Positions 7,762 through 17,789 are shown, counted from the stretch's first letter. The stretch: 64,000 nucleotides of DNA from Streptomyces sp. CB02923 (GCF_001905005.1 NZ_LWKZ01000012.1:1231061-1295060); one strand, 5' to 3'. Numbers and translations are program-made. Notes: generated from the sequence alone by a model not told the origin.

Positions 7762-8532
7762 ATGATGTTCTCCCCGACCGGCCGTCACCGAGCACCCCGC
7801 CGCCGCAGTGGTGCGGGGCGATTACTGACCCGCGCCTCGACCGCGGCCGCCACCCTCGCGCTGCCGGTCGTCGGCGCGTCCGTCGCCTCCGCCGCGGACG
7901 GCGGGACGTACACCGTCGCCCCCGGTGACAGCCTCTCCGAGATCGCCGCGAAGCAGGGGGTCAAGGGCGGCTGGACGAAGCTGTACGCGAGCAATCGCTC
8001 GGCGGTCGGCGGTGATCCGGACCTGATCAAGGTCGGTACGAAACTGAAGCTGAGCGGTCCGGCCGCGGCGCCGCAGCGGCGCTCCTCCCGCGCCGCCGAA
8101 CGGCCCGCCGTGCGCGCCGCGGCCGGAAACGACGCCGTACGGCCCGTCAGGGGCGGCACGCTCACCGCCGGGTTCGGGGCCGGTGGCGGCCACTGGGCCA
8201 ACGGGCACACCGGGCAGGACTTCGCCGTACCCGTCGGCACCGCCGTCCGCGCCGCCCGCGGCGGGACCGTCGTGACGGCGGGCTGGGGCGGCGCGTTCGG
8301 GTACGAGGTCGTCGTACGCCATCACAGCGGGTCGTACACGCAGTACGCGCATCTGTCGCAGATCCGGGTGCCGGTGGGCGCGACCGTCGACGCCGGCGAG
8401 CGCATCGGCCGGTCCGGCGCCACCGGCAACGTCACCGGCCCGCACCTGCACTTCGAGGTGCGCTCGACCCCCGCCCACGGGTCGGCGGTCGACCCGATGG
8501 CCTGGCTGCGCAGGCACGGCGCGTTCGACTGA
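7762..8532 (+). CDS. Secreted LysM / M23 peptidase (cell-wall endopeptidase)
   Basis: 256 residues. Residues 1-45 form an export signal: an Arg-rich n-region (RHRAPRRRSG), a hydrophobic core (AATLALPVVGASVASA) and a likely Ala-x-Ala cleavage before ADGGTYTV. Residues ~50-98 are a LysM peptidoglycan-binding domain (YTVAPGDSLSEIA...). Residues ~130-255 are an M23 (lysostaphin-like) domain with zinc-site motifs HTGQDF and HLHFEV. It is expected to act outside the membrane on peptidoglycan cross-bridges during growth or sporulation. GGAAGGA lies 9 nt before the first of two tandem ATGs (7762, 7765). Convergent with the sdh genes, only 18 nt apart. Confidence 0.93.
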   Translation: MMFSPTGRHRAPRRRSGAGRLLTRASTAAATLALPVVGASVASAADGGTYTVAPGDSLSEIAAKQGVKGGWTKLYASNRSAVGGDPDLIKVGTKLKLSGPAAAPQRRSSRAAERPAVRAAAGNDAVRPVRGGTLTAGFGAGGGHWANGHTGQDFAVPVGTAVRAARGGTVVTAGWGGAFGYEVVVRHHSGSYTQYAHLSQIRVPVGATVDAGERIGRSGATGNVTGPHLHFEVRSTPAHGSAVDPMAWLRRHGAFD

Positions 8533-8550
8533 GCCGCGGGGACGGCCGGA

Positions 8551-9293
8551 TCACCGCCTGCCCTTGCGGGCCGCCCGTACGTACTCCCGGTTCATCTTCG
8601 TGATGCTGAACAGCGGGATTCCCTTCGGGCAGGCGGTGGCGCACTCCCCGGCGAGGGTGCAGCCGCCGAAGCCCTCGTCGTCCATGGTGGTGACCATGTC
8701 CAGGACCCGGCTCTCGCGTTCCGGCGCGCCCTGCGGGAGGACGTTGAGGTGGTTGACCTTCGCCGAGGTGAACAGCATCGCCGAACCGTTCGGGCAGGCC
8801 GCCACGCACGCGCCGCAGCCGATGCACTCCGCGTGCTCGAAGGCGAAGTCGGCGTCCGGCTTCGGCACGGGCGTGGCGTGTGCCTCGGGCGCGGCGCCGG
8901 TCGGCGCGGTGATGTAGCCGCCGGACTGGATGATCCGGTCGAACGCGGAGCGGTCGACGACCAGGTCCCGTACGACGGGGAAGGCCGCCGCGCGCCACGG
9001 CTCGACGTCGATCGTGTCGCCGTCCCGGAAGGACCGCATGTGCAGCTGGCAGCTGGTGGTGCGCTCCGGGCCGTGCGCGTCGCCGTTGATGACGAGGCTG
9101 CACGCGCCGCAGATGCCTTCGCGGCAGTCGTGGTCGAAGGCGACCGGGTCGTCGCCCTTGAGGATGAGTTCCTCGTTGAGGGTGTCGAGCATCTCCAGGA
9201 AGGACATGTCGGGGGAGATGCCGTCCACGTCGTAGGTGGACATGCCGCCGTCGGCGTCGGCGTCGTGCTGCCGCCAGACGCGCAGGGTCAGCT

Positions 9294-9297
<4 letters not shown>
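8551..9297 (-). CDS. sdhB: Succinate dehydrogenase / fumarate reductase iron-sulfur subunit
   Basis: 248 residues. N-terminal plant-ferredoxin-type [2Fe-2S] site CREGICGACSLVING; C-terminal clusters CIGCGACVAACPNG and CTLAGECATACPKG. It transfers electrons from the SdhA flavin to the membrane cytochrome b. The ATG at 9297 overlaps the sdhA stop (ATGA), making it the third gene of the minus-strand sdhC-sdhA-sdhB operon. The subunit set (one large cytochrome subunit, no separate SdhD) is the Bacillus/Corynebacterium-like type. Confidence 0.94.
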
Positions 9298-11243
<1,946 letters not shown>

Positions 11244-11245
11244 GG

Positions 11246-11950
11246 TCAGCTCACTGCTCCGGTCACGACGGCCACCGGTACGGCGACGAAGCCCGCCGTC
11301 AGCACCAGGGCGAGGAGGTTGGCGACGGTCTTGAGCACCCGGTCGCGGGCGGCGCTGCCGACGCCCAGCGTCTGCGCGGCGCTCCAGAACCCGTGCCGGA
11401 CGTGCAGGCCGAGGGCGAGCATCGCCACGATGTAGAGCGTGGTGACGGGCCAGCGGTCGAAGGAGGCGATCAGGTTCTGGTACGGGTGCCCGGCCTCGGC
11501 GCGCGGGTTCACCGTCAGCGTCGTCAGGTCCAGGATGTGCCAGACGATGAACAGCGCGAGGATGACGCCGCCCCAGCGCATGGTGCGGGTGGCGTAGCTG
11601 GTGCGCCGCTTCCGGTGCGCGTACTTGCTCGGCCGCGCCCTGATGTCGCGGCGGCTGAGCTGGAAGGCGGCCACGCCGTGCGTGACGACGGCGGCCAGCA
11701 GCACCACCCGGGCGATCCACAGGAACCACTCGTGGTGCAGAAAGGGTTCGCCGACGGTGCGCAGCCAGTGCGCGTAGCCGTTCAACTCGTCGGGCCCGAA
11801 GAAAATCTTGAGGTTGCTCAGCATGTGCGCGACCAGGTACAGCAGCATCACCACGCCGCTGACCGCCATCGCGGTCTTCTTGCCGACGGTCGAGCGCCAC
11901 AGCAGGCCCGCGAAGGACGGCCGTCGTTCCGTCCGGGTGTCCAGTGCCAT
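11246..11950 (-). CDS. sdhC: Succinate dehydrogenase cytochrome b subunit
   Basis: 234 residues with about five membrane helices, for example VSGVVMLLYLVAHMLSNLK, WIARVVLLAAVVTHGVAAFQ, VILALFIVWHILDLTTL and LYIVAMLALGLHVRHGFW. Histidines within the helices (AHML, THGV, WHIL, LHVRHG) are positioned for diheme ligation as in the b558-type anchor. It passes electrons to menaquinone. First gene of the operon; divergent from a LysR regulator across a 95-bp gap carrying LysR-type inverted repeats. Confidence 0.92.
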   Translation of the reverse strand: MALDTRTERRPSFAGLLWRSTVGKKTAMAVSGVVMLLYLVAHMLSNLKIFFGPDELNGYAHWLRTVGEPFLHHEWFLWIARVVLLAAVVTHGVAAFQLSRRDIRARPSKYAHRKRRTSYATRTMRWGGVILALFIVWHILDLTTLTVNPRAEAGHPYQNLIASFDRWPVTTLYIVAMLALGLHVRHGFWSAAQTLGVGSAARDRVLKTVANLLALVLTAGFVAVPVAVVTGAVS

Positions 11951-12010
11951 GAGTCCTGACGTTAAGGACCGCCCGGCCCATCAGTCCAAGACATGGAACG
12001 GCTGATCTCC

Positions 12011-12036
12011 ATAGGGCCTTCCTATCGACGCCTATC
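12011..12036. promoter_or_regulatory. LysR-type binding region between sdhC and the LysR gene
   Basis: A perfect 5-5-5 inverted repeat ATAGG-GCCTT-CCTAT occupies 12011-12025, giving the T-N11-A core of LysR-family boxes. CCTATC then recurs as a direct repeat at 12021 and 12031. It lies 21-35 nt before the LysR ATG and about 60 nt upstream of sdhC, suiting autorepression plus control of the sdh operon. Confidence 0.55.
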
Positions 12037-12045
12037 ATCGGCGGT

Positions 12046-12948
12046 ATGCAGTTCCAGCAACTCCGCTACTTCGCGGCGGTCGCCGACACCCGCCACTTCA
12101 CCCGCGCCGCCGAACGCGAGCACGTCGCGCAGCCCTCCCTGTCGCAGCAGATCAAGGCCCTGGAGCGGGAGCTGGGCGCCGATCTCTTCCACCGGGCGCG
12201 CGGCCACATCACCCTCACCGACGCGGGCCGGACCCTGCTGCCGCTGGCCCGGCGCATCATCGCCGACACCGAGACCGCCCGGCGCGAGGTGCAGGAGGTC
12301 GCGCAGCTCAGGCGCGGCCGGCTGCGGCTCGGCGCGCCGCCCAGCCTGTGCGCGAGCCTGGTCCCGGACGTACTGAGCGTCTTCCACGCCGCCTACCCGG
12401 GCGTGGAACTGGTCGTCCACGAGGACGGTTCGCAGGACCTGGTACGCGTTCTGGCGGACGGTGAACTGGACCTGGCGCTCATCATCACACCGCTTCCGGA
12501 GCAGGCCCCGGCGCTGGCTACCGCCGAACTGCTGCGGGAGGAACTGGTCGTGGTCTCCGCGCCGGACCGCCCGGCCCCGGTGGCAGGCGGCCGGCGGATG
12601 CGCGTCGAGGATCTGCAGAACCGGCCGCTGGCGATGTTCCGGCGCGGCTATGACCTGCGGGAATTCACCATGGCGGCGTGCCGGGCGGCCGGGTTCGAGC
12701 CGGTCTTCACCGTCGAGGGCGGCGAGATGGACGCGGTGCTGGGATTCGTACGGGCCGGGCTGGGCGTCGCGGTCGTCCCCAGCATGGTCGCCGAACGTTC
12801 CGGGCTGCGCGTCACCCGCTTCGCCAGCCCGGACATGCACCGGGTGATCTCGGTCGCGCACCGGGGGGACGTCTCGCCGCCACGGGCCGCCCGCGAACTC
12901 CGGCGCATCCTGCTGACACATCCGGGGCTGGAGATGCCGGGCAGGTGA
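12046..12948 (+). CDS. LysR-family transcriptional regulator
   Basis: 300 residues. The N-terminal winged helix-turn-helix is clear (MQFQQLRYFAAVADTRHFTR ... QPSLSQQIKALERELGADLF), followed by a substrate-binding-like domain from about residue 90 (LRLGAPPSLCASLVPDVLSV). Sequence style is close to OxyR/CynR-like regulators, but no conserved redox cysteine pair is evident. It is divergently arranged with sdhCAB, whose control is its most likely job. The effector is unknown. Confidence 0.93.
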   Translation: MQFQQLRYFAAVADTRHFTRAAEREHVAQPSLSQQIKALERELGADLFHRARGHITLTDAGRTLLPLARRIIADTETARREVQEVAQLRRGRLRLGAPPSLCASLVPDVLSVFHAAYPGVELVVHEDGSQDLVRVLADGELDLALIITPLPEQAPALATAELLREELVVVSAPDRPAPVAGGRRMRVEDLQNRPLAMFRRGYDLREFTMAACRAAGFEPVFTVEGGEMDAVLGFVRAGLGVAVVPSMVAERSGLRVTRFASPDMHRVISVAHRGDVSPPRAARELRRILLTHPGLEMPGR

Positions 12949-13217
12949 CGGGTCCCGGCACCTTGACAGCCTGTCCGGAACCGATGGCAGGGCTGTTTTC
13001 AGTCACACAACCCGGAAAGCGCGCGCCTCCGGCGGGGCCGGTGCCCAGGTGGCAGGGGGCGCGAATTCTCGCGCGGCCCAGGGGCCCCAAGGCGAACAGG
13101 CTGTTTCCAGGCAGAAGCCAGGAAGGCCATTGCCTTTTCTACGTTTGCGGCGGTAAAAAAGGCTGCACTTGCCGGAAGACGGCACAGCAATGGGCACCAA
13201 CGGGGGAAAGGCAAGGA
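12949..13217 (+). other. Leader region upstream of the accessory cassette
   Basis: 269 bp with a noticeably lower GC patch at 13130-13165 (TTTTCTACG, GTAAAAAAGG). It contains two mutually exclusive hairpins (separate entry) 55-95 nt upstream of the phosphoribosyltransferase start. The frame of that gene happens to stay open across this stretch (an ATG at 12983 would add 78 residues including a Cys-rich run), but this has no family-like character and I treat it as untranslated. Confidence 0.45.
13123..13163 (+). promoter_or_regulatory. Candidate attenuator: two mutually exclusive hairpins
   Basis: Long stem: GCCTTTTCTAC (13132-13142) pairs with GTAAAAAAGGC (13153-13163), 10 of 11 positions Watson-Crick, 10-nt loop. 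Alternative stem: AAGGC (13123-13127) pairs with GCCTT (13132-13136), using the same left-arm bases. Such competition is typical of leader attenuators or riboswitch expression platforms. It could also simply be the lysR terminator. No known riboswitch aptamer was recognised. Confidence 0.4.
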
Positions 13218-13790
13218 ATGCCGATGTTGCTGGAAGAAGTTTACGCGGGCGCGCCGACCGTCAAATCAGGGCGACACATCACCACGGTGAATGAATTCAC
13301 CGACCAGTCGCCCGCACTCCGCCCGGAAGTGCTCGCGGAGGCGACCAGCCGGCTGGTCGAACTGGGCACCTTCGAGGCCGGGAAGATCCTGGTCGAGGAG
13401 GACAAGGGAGCGATCCTCGGCGGCGCGGTGTCACTGGCCGTCGGACTGCCGCTCGCGGTCGCCCGCTGGTACACCTACGACCTGAGCGACCACGGCATCT
13501 CGGTGCCCATAGACAGCGAGTACTTCGCGGGCACGCTCTACATCAACGGCATCGAGCCGGGCGACCGGGTGACGATCGTCGACGACACCATCAGCACCGG
13601 CGGCACCCTCATCGCCCTGATCGAGGCCGTCCGGGCGGCCGGTGCCCGGGTCGAAGAAGTCCTGGTGGCGGTGGAGAAGCCGGAGAACGGCGGCCGGCAG
13701 CGGGTCGCCGAACGCTTCGGCATCGAGGTCCGCTCCGTCATCCGCATCGCCGTCGACCCGGACTCCGGCCGCGTGGCCGTCCTGGGCTGA
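13218..13790 (+). CDS. Adenine/purine phosphoribosyltransferase-like protein
   Basis: 190 residues. The PRPP-binding signature VTIVDDTISTGGT sits near residue 120, the defining motif of type I phosphoribosyltransferases, and the overall size matches Apt-like enzymes. Two in-frame ATGs (13218 and 13224) are possible; GGGGGAAAGG favours the first and AAGGA the second. It is the first gene of the accessory cassette. Its expected reaction is transfer of a base to PRPP; whether it salvages adenine, makes a dedicated precursor, or serves as a PRPP-sensing regulator like some PurR-type proteins cannot be decided from sequence. Confidence 0.8.
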   Translation: MPMLLEEVYAGAPTVKSGRHITTVNEFTDQSPALRPEVLAEATSRLVELGTFEAGKILVEEDKGAILGGAVSLAVGLPLAVARWYTYDLSDHGISVPIDSEYFAGTLYINGIEPGDRVTIVDDTISTGGTLIALIEAVRAAGARVEEVLVAVEKPENGGRQRVAERFGIEVRSVIRIAVDPDSGRVAVLG

Positions 13791-13826
13791 CCGCCGCACG
13801 GGGAATGGCGCCGCACGCCCTCGCGC

Positions 13827-13865
13827 CGTACGTTCCCCGGGGACCCGCATCCGTACGTTCTCCGG
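13827..13865. repeat. Direct repeat before the PLP-enzyme gene
   Basis: CGTACGTTCCCCGG at 13827-13840 recurs with one change as CGTACGTTCTCCGG at 13852-13865, period 25 bp. It lies in the 125-bp gap preceding the GTG at 13916 and may be a two-site regulator target. No other copies were searched systematically. Confidence 0.35.
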
Positions 13866-13915
13866 ATGCAGCCACGCCGGATCACACCCGTTCACACCCG
13901 CCCGAGGAGTTCTGT

Positions 13916-14884
13916 GTGAGCACGACCAGCCCCGGCGCCGGGACCGGCCGCACGCAATTGTATGAACTGCGTCACATTGCCGAACCCGGAGCCGCGCGGA
14001 TATTCGCCAAATGCGAATTCAACAATCCCACCGGAAGTCATAAGGACCGTGTCTTCTCCTACATGATCGATGAGCTGGAGAAGGCAGGAACGATCAGCCC
14101 CGGCATGACCTTGATCGAGTGTTCGACCGGAAATGGCGGCGCCGCGCTCTCCCGGGTCGGCGCCCAGCGCGGATACCGCATCATCATCGTCATGCCGGAG
14201 GGCATGACCGAAGAACGCAGGAAGCAGATCGCGTCATGGGGCGGCACGGTCGTCGAGACCTCCCCCGAAGGCTTCCTGCTGGAGGGCGAGGAGACCGCCC
14301 GCCGGTACGTTGCCGAACACCCCGGCAGCCACTTCCTCGACCAGTCCACCAACGAACTGAACTGGCGCGCCTGGCGCTCCTGCGGCCGCGAGATCGTCAC
14401 CGACCTGCGGGAAGCGGGCGCGGTCCCCGGCCACTTCATCTGCTCCATCGGCACCGGCGGCACCTTCACCGGGATCGCCGACATCCTCAAGGACGCCCAC
14501 CCCGGCCTGCGGACCTGGGCCGTCGAAGTGGACCGCTCGGCCGCCCTGTACGCCAAGCGCAACGGCCTGCCCTTCGAGCACCACACCCACAACATGATGG
14601 GCCTGGGTCCTGGCAAGGTGCCGTCCAACCTGCGGGAGGAACTCGTCGACGAGGTCGGACTGATCACCGGCGACGACGGCTGGAACACGATGAAGCGCCT
14701 CATCTCCGAGGAGGGGCTGCCCGTCGGTCCCACCGCCGGCGGCAACATCTTCGCCGCCCAGCGGCTGGCCAGGACGCTGCCCCCGGAAGAGGTCGTGGTC
14801 ACCGTGCTGTTCGACTCCGCCTGGAAATACCTCAGCATCTGGGACGGCAAGTACGCGCAGTACGGGACGGAGGCGGACTCGTGA
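13916..14884 (+). CDS. Cysteine-synthase-like fold-type II PLP enzyme
   Basis: 322 residues from GTG at 13916, with GAGGAG 6 nt upstream. The PLP lysine lies in NNPTGSHKDRVF; the substrate loop reads STGNGGAAL, where O-acetylserine sulfhydrylases have TSGNTG; the PLP-phosphate loop is GTGGTFTG. Fold-type II members carry out beta-replacement or beta-elimination on activated serine or threonine. The altered substrate loop and lack of neighbouring cysE/cysK context argue against housekeeping cysteine synthesis and for a nonstandard amino-acid product. Its 3' end overlaps the YggS-like gene. The first ~30 codons include AT-rich codons unusual here (AATTGTATG, GATATTC), compatible with transfer. 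Confidence 0.85.
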   Translation: MSTTSPGAGTGRTQLYELRHIAEPGAARIFAKCEFNNPTGSHKDRVFSYMIDELEKAGTISPGMTLIECSTGNGGAALSRVGAQRGYRIIIVMPEGMTEERRKQIASWGGTVVETSPEGFLLEGEETARRYVAEHPGSHFLDQSTNELNWRAWRSCGREIVTDLREAGAVPGHFICSIGTGGTFTGIADILKDAHPGLRTWAVEVDRSAALYAKRNGLPFEHHTHNMMGLGPGKVPSNLREELVDEVGLITGDDGWNTMKRLISEEGLPVGPTAGGNIFAAQRLARTLPPEEVVVTVLFDSAWKYLSIWDGKYAQYGTEADS

Positions 14885-15579
14885 CCGCGGAGCAGCCGTC
14901 CGCCACGGAGCCGGATACCGCGCGGCGCCTGGCCGCCGTCACCCGCCGCCTCCACCTGGCCTGCGAGCGGGCCGGGGTGCTGCCCGGGGACGTACGGCTC
15001 GTCGCCGTCAGCAAGTTCCACGCACCGCCCGTGCTCGCCGACGCCCTGGAGACCGGGCACCGCCACTTCGGCGAGAGCCGGGTGCAGGAGGTGCAGAGCA
15101 AGTGGCCGCCGCTGCGGGAGCGCTACCCCGGCACCCGGCTGCACCTCATCGGACCGCTGCAGACCAACAAGGCCGCCGCGGCCGTCGGCGCCTTCGACGT
15201 CCTGCACAGCGTGGACCGGCCCCGCCTGGCCGCCGCCCTGGCCACCGCCATGGAGCGCACAGGCCGCCGCCCGGACTGCTTCGTCCAGGTCAACACCGGC
15301 GACGAAGCCCACAAGAGCGGAGTGCCCGTCGCCGCGGCGGGCGCGTTCGTCAAGGAGTGCGTGGGCACGTACGGGCTGCCCGTCGTCGGCCTGATGTGCA
15401 TCCCGCCCTACGGACGCGACCCCCGTCCGCAGTTCGCCCTGCTGCGCGCACTGGCAGCCGAATGCGGCCTGCGGCAGCTCAGTATGGGGATGAGCGCCGA
15501 TTTCGAGACCGCGGTGGCCGAAGGCGCGACCACGGTCCGGGTCGGCGAGGCGGTCTTCGGGCCGCGCCCGCGACACTGA
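14881..15579 (+). CDS. YggS/PROSC-like PLP homeostasis family protein
   Basis: 232 residues; GTG at 14881 overlaps the preceding stop. It is an alanine-racemase-N-terminal-type TIM barrel with the PLP lysine in LVAVSKFHAP, plus HLIGPLQTNKAA, VNTGDEAHKSGV and the C-terminal LSMGMSADFETAV ... VRVGEAVFG, all hallmarks of the YggS family. Family members bind PLP but usually show no catalysis and act in B6/amino-acid homeostasis. Location inside this cassette suggests either PLP supply or a neofunctionalised racemase-like step. The house copy of yggS in Streptomyces normally sits in the cell-division cluster, so this is probably an extra paralog. Confidence 0.85.
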   Translation: MTAEQPSATEPDTARRLAAVTRRLHLACERAGVLPGDVRLVAVSKFHAPPVLADALETGHRHFGESRVQEVQSKWPPLRERYPGTRLHLIGPLQTNKAAAAVGAFDVLHSVDRPRLAAALATAMERTGRRPDCFVQVNTGDEAHKSGVPVAAAGAFVKECVGTYGLPVVGLMCIPPYGRDPRPQFALLRALAAECGLRQLSMGMSADFETAVAEGATTVRVGEAVFGPRPRH

Positions 15580-15588
15580 GGGGGCATC

Positions 15589-16524
15589 ATGACCGCGCTG
15601 TTCGTCTTCAGCCTCTTCTCCGCCCTGGTGGACGTCTTCGCCTCCGAGCGCCTCCAGCACGTGGACCCGGGAAGCGTGGCCGCGGTCGCGTTCACCCTCA
15701 CCGGAGCGTTCTTCTGCCTGCTGACCGTCGTCCGGCTGCGCCCGGCCCGGCTCCTGGCGGTCGTCCGCGCGCACGCCGTCGACCTGATCGTCCTCAACAT
15801 CACCACCGCCGTGACCTGGCTGACCCTCCTGTACGCCCTCAAGCTCATGGAACCGGCCGTCACCAACGTCGTCTCCATCGCCATCGGCCCCGCCTTCACC
15901 GTCCTCCTCCAGGCCGTGTGGTGGAAGCGGGACCGCGTCCTGCCGGGCGAGCTCCTCTCCGCGGTCGGCATCCTGCTCACCCTGGCCGGCCTGGTCTGGG
16001 CGTCGCTGGACGGCCGCAGCGGGGTGGGCGACCGGGCCGCCCTGGCCATGACGCTGGGCCTGTGCGCCGCGGTCGCCTCCGGTGCCGGCGGGGCCGCCAA
16101 CGTCGTCTTCTCCGCCCGCCTGGGCGCGACCGGGGTGGACGTACCCACCGTCATGGGCCTGCGCTTCGGCCTGGTGGCGGCCGTCGGCTGGACCCTGGCC
16201 GCCTTCTCCGGCGCGGAGCAGCTGGGCCGGGCCCTGGTGCCGGGGGCCGTGGTGGCCGTCATCGGCGTCTCCATCCCCGCCTATCTGGTGCAGATCGGGG
16301 TGCGGAAGGTGACCCCGATGACCGCCTCCATGATCTGCGCGCTCGCCCCCGCCATGACCCTTCTGATCCAGCTCGCCGACTCCCGGCTGATGTTCTCGGT
16401 GCCGTCGACCGTCGGCATCGCCGTGATCACCGTCTTCATCGCGATCGGGCTGCTGGCCCGCCGGGGAGCGCCCCCGGCCGCGGTGGTCCAGGAAGGCAGG
16501 ACCCATGCAGTGTCTGATCGTTGA
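15589..16524 (+). CDS. EamA/DMT-superfamily exporter
   Basis: 311 residues with about ten hydrophobic segments in two repeated halves, e.g. VAAVAFTLTGAFFCLLTVV, LKLMEPAVTNVVSIAIGPAF, ELLSAVGILLTLAGLVWASL and TVGIAVITVFIAIGLL. DMT/EamA carriers commonly export amino acids and amino-acid-like metabolites. It is preceded by GGGGGCATC and starts at ATG 15589, 9 nt after the YggS-like gene, and overlaps the ATP-grasp gene by 20 nt, so it is co-transcribed. The likely role is export of, or self-protection against, the cassette product. Confidence 0.85.
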   Translation: MTALFVFSLFSALVDVFASERLQHVDPGSVAAVAFTLTGAFFCLLTVVRLRPARLLAVVRAHAVDLIVLNITTAVTWLTLLYALKLMEPAVTNVVSIAIGPAFTVLLQAVWWKRDRVLPGELLSAVGILLTLAGLVWASLDGRSGVGDRAALAMTLGLCAAVASGAGGAANVVFSARLGATGVDVPTVMGLRFGLVAAVGWTLAAFSGAEQLGRALVPGAVVAVIGVSIPAYLVQIGVRKVTPMTASMICALAPAMTLLIQLADSRLMFSVPSTVGIAVITVFIAIGLLARRGAPPAAVVQEGRTHAVSDR

Positions 16525-17761
16525 CGCCTACTCCACCGGCCGTTTCCTGCCCGCCGCCCTGGCCGAACGCGGTGTCAAGTGCGTCCATGTGCAGAGCACT
16601 CCGGCCATTCCCGACTACCTCCAGCGCACGTTCCCGCAGGGAGCCTTCACGGAGACCCTCGTGTACGACGGCGACCTGGAGGCGCTGCTGGCGGCGGTGC
16701 GCGCGGCCGCCCCCGCCTTCGTCCTGCCCGGCAACGAGACCGGCGTCGACCTCGCCGACGTCCTCGCCCGCCGCCTCGGCCTGCCCGGCAACACCCCGGA
16801 CGAGCGGCGGGTACGGCGCGACAAGTACGACATGGCCATGGCCGTACGCGCCCACGGGCTGCGCGCCCCCGACACCCTGCGCACCTCCCGCTTCGACACG
16901 GCCCTCTCCTGGGCGCGGGCGCACGGCCGCTGGCCGCTGGTGGTCAAACCCGCCGACAGCGCGGGCACCGACAACGTCTTCTTCTGCGCCGACCCGGTCG
17001 AACTGTGCACCTCCTTCGGCCACATCCTCAGCTCGTCCAACATCCAGGGCAACCGCAACAAGACCGTCGTCATCCAGGAGCGCCTGACGGGCACCGAGTA
17101 CTTCGCCAACACCGTCAGCGTCGACGGCCGCCACCACATCGCGGAGATCTGGCGCTATCACAAGCGGCGCGGCCGCGGCGGGGCGGCGATCTACGACTAC
17201 GAGGAGCCGCTGACCGCGGACGACCCCGCTGCCGCCGCCCTCAGGCCGTACCTCCTGGGCGTCCTGGACGCGCTCGGCGTCCGGCACGGGCCCGCCCACT
17301 CGGAGGTCATGCTGACCGACGAGGGCCCCGTGCTGATCGAGACCGGCGCCCGGCTGGCCGGCAGCATCCTGCCGCACGTGGTCAGCCGCTGCTTCGGCAC
17401 CAACCACGTGGAGCTGACCGCACTGGCCGGCAGCGACCCGGCCGCCTTCGCCGCCCGCGCCGCGGTCCCGGCCGAGCCGCGCACCGGGCTGCGCTACGTC
17501 TCGCTGATCTCCCCGTTCGCGGGGCGGCTGATGTCCCTGGACGGCTTCGAGCGGCTGCGCGACCTGCCGTCGTACGCCGACCACTACCTCGGCGTGCAGG
17601 CCGGCGCCTACCTCAGCCCCACGGTGGACGCGGCCACGTCGCCCGGCGTCTGCTACCTGCTGCACGGCGACGAGCGGCAGATCGAGGCGGACTACCGGCG
17701 GCTGCGCGCGCTGGAACTCCAGGAATTCGGCGGACTCTACGAAGTCGACCGGACCCGGTGA
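16505..17761 (+). CDS. ATP-grasp ligase
   Basis: 418 residues. N-terminal preATP-grasp domain (MQCLIVDAYSTGRFLPAAL), central ATP-grasp signatures RDKYDMAMA and WPLVVKPADSAGTDNV, and the C-terminal Mg-binding stretch VLIETGARLAGS. The size and layout resemble carboxylate-amine ligases of the L-amino-acid ligase type (BacD-like), which join two amino acids through an acyl-phosphate. The substrate is unknown; the neighbouring PLP enzyme would be a logical source of one amino acid. It is the last gene of the cassette and is closed by a strong palindromic terminator. Confidence 0.85.
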   Translation: MQCLIVDAYSTGRFLPAALAERGVKCVHVQSTPAIPDYLQRTFPQGAFTETLVYDGDLEALLAAVRAAAPAFVLPGNETGVDLADVLARRLGLPGNTPDERRVRRDKYDMAMAVRAHGLRAPDTLRTSRFDTALSWARAHGRWPLVVKPADSAGTDNVFFCADPVELCTSFGHILSSSNIQGNRNKTVVIQERLTGTEYFANTVSVDGRHHIAEIWRYHKRRGRGGAAIYDYEEPLTADDPAAAALRPYLLGVLDALGVRHGPAHSEVMLTDEGPVLIETGARLAGSILPHVVSRCFGTNHVELTALAGSDPAAFAARAAVPAEPRTGLRYVSLISPFAGRLMSLDGFERLRDLPSYADHYLGVQAGAYLSPTVDAATSPGVCYLLHGDERQIEADYRRLRALELQEFGGLYEVDRTR

Positions 17762-17763
17762 AC

Positions 17764-17789
17764 GCCCGGGGGCCGGCCGGCCCCCGGGC
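17764..17789. terminator. Bidirectional terminator hairpin
   Basis: A perfect 26-bp GC palindrome: GCCCGGGGGCCGG immediately followed by its reverse complement. It fills the 36-nt gap between the convergent ATP-grasp gene and the minus-strand gene ending at 17798. Confidence 0.8.

Noticed and set aside
12983..13217. N-terminal extension of the phosphoribosyltransferase from an upstream ATG
   Set aside because: The added segment is Pro/Arg/Cys-rich, unlike any Apt-type N-terminus, and overlaps the hairpin leader; the openness of the frame is not enough evidence.
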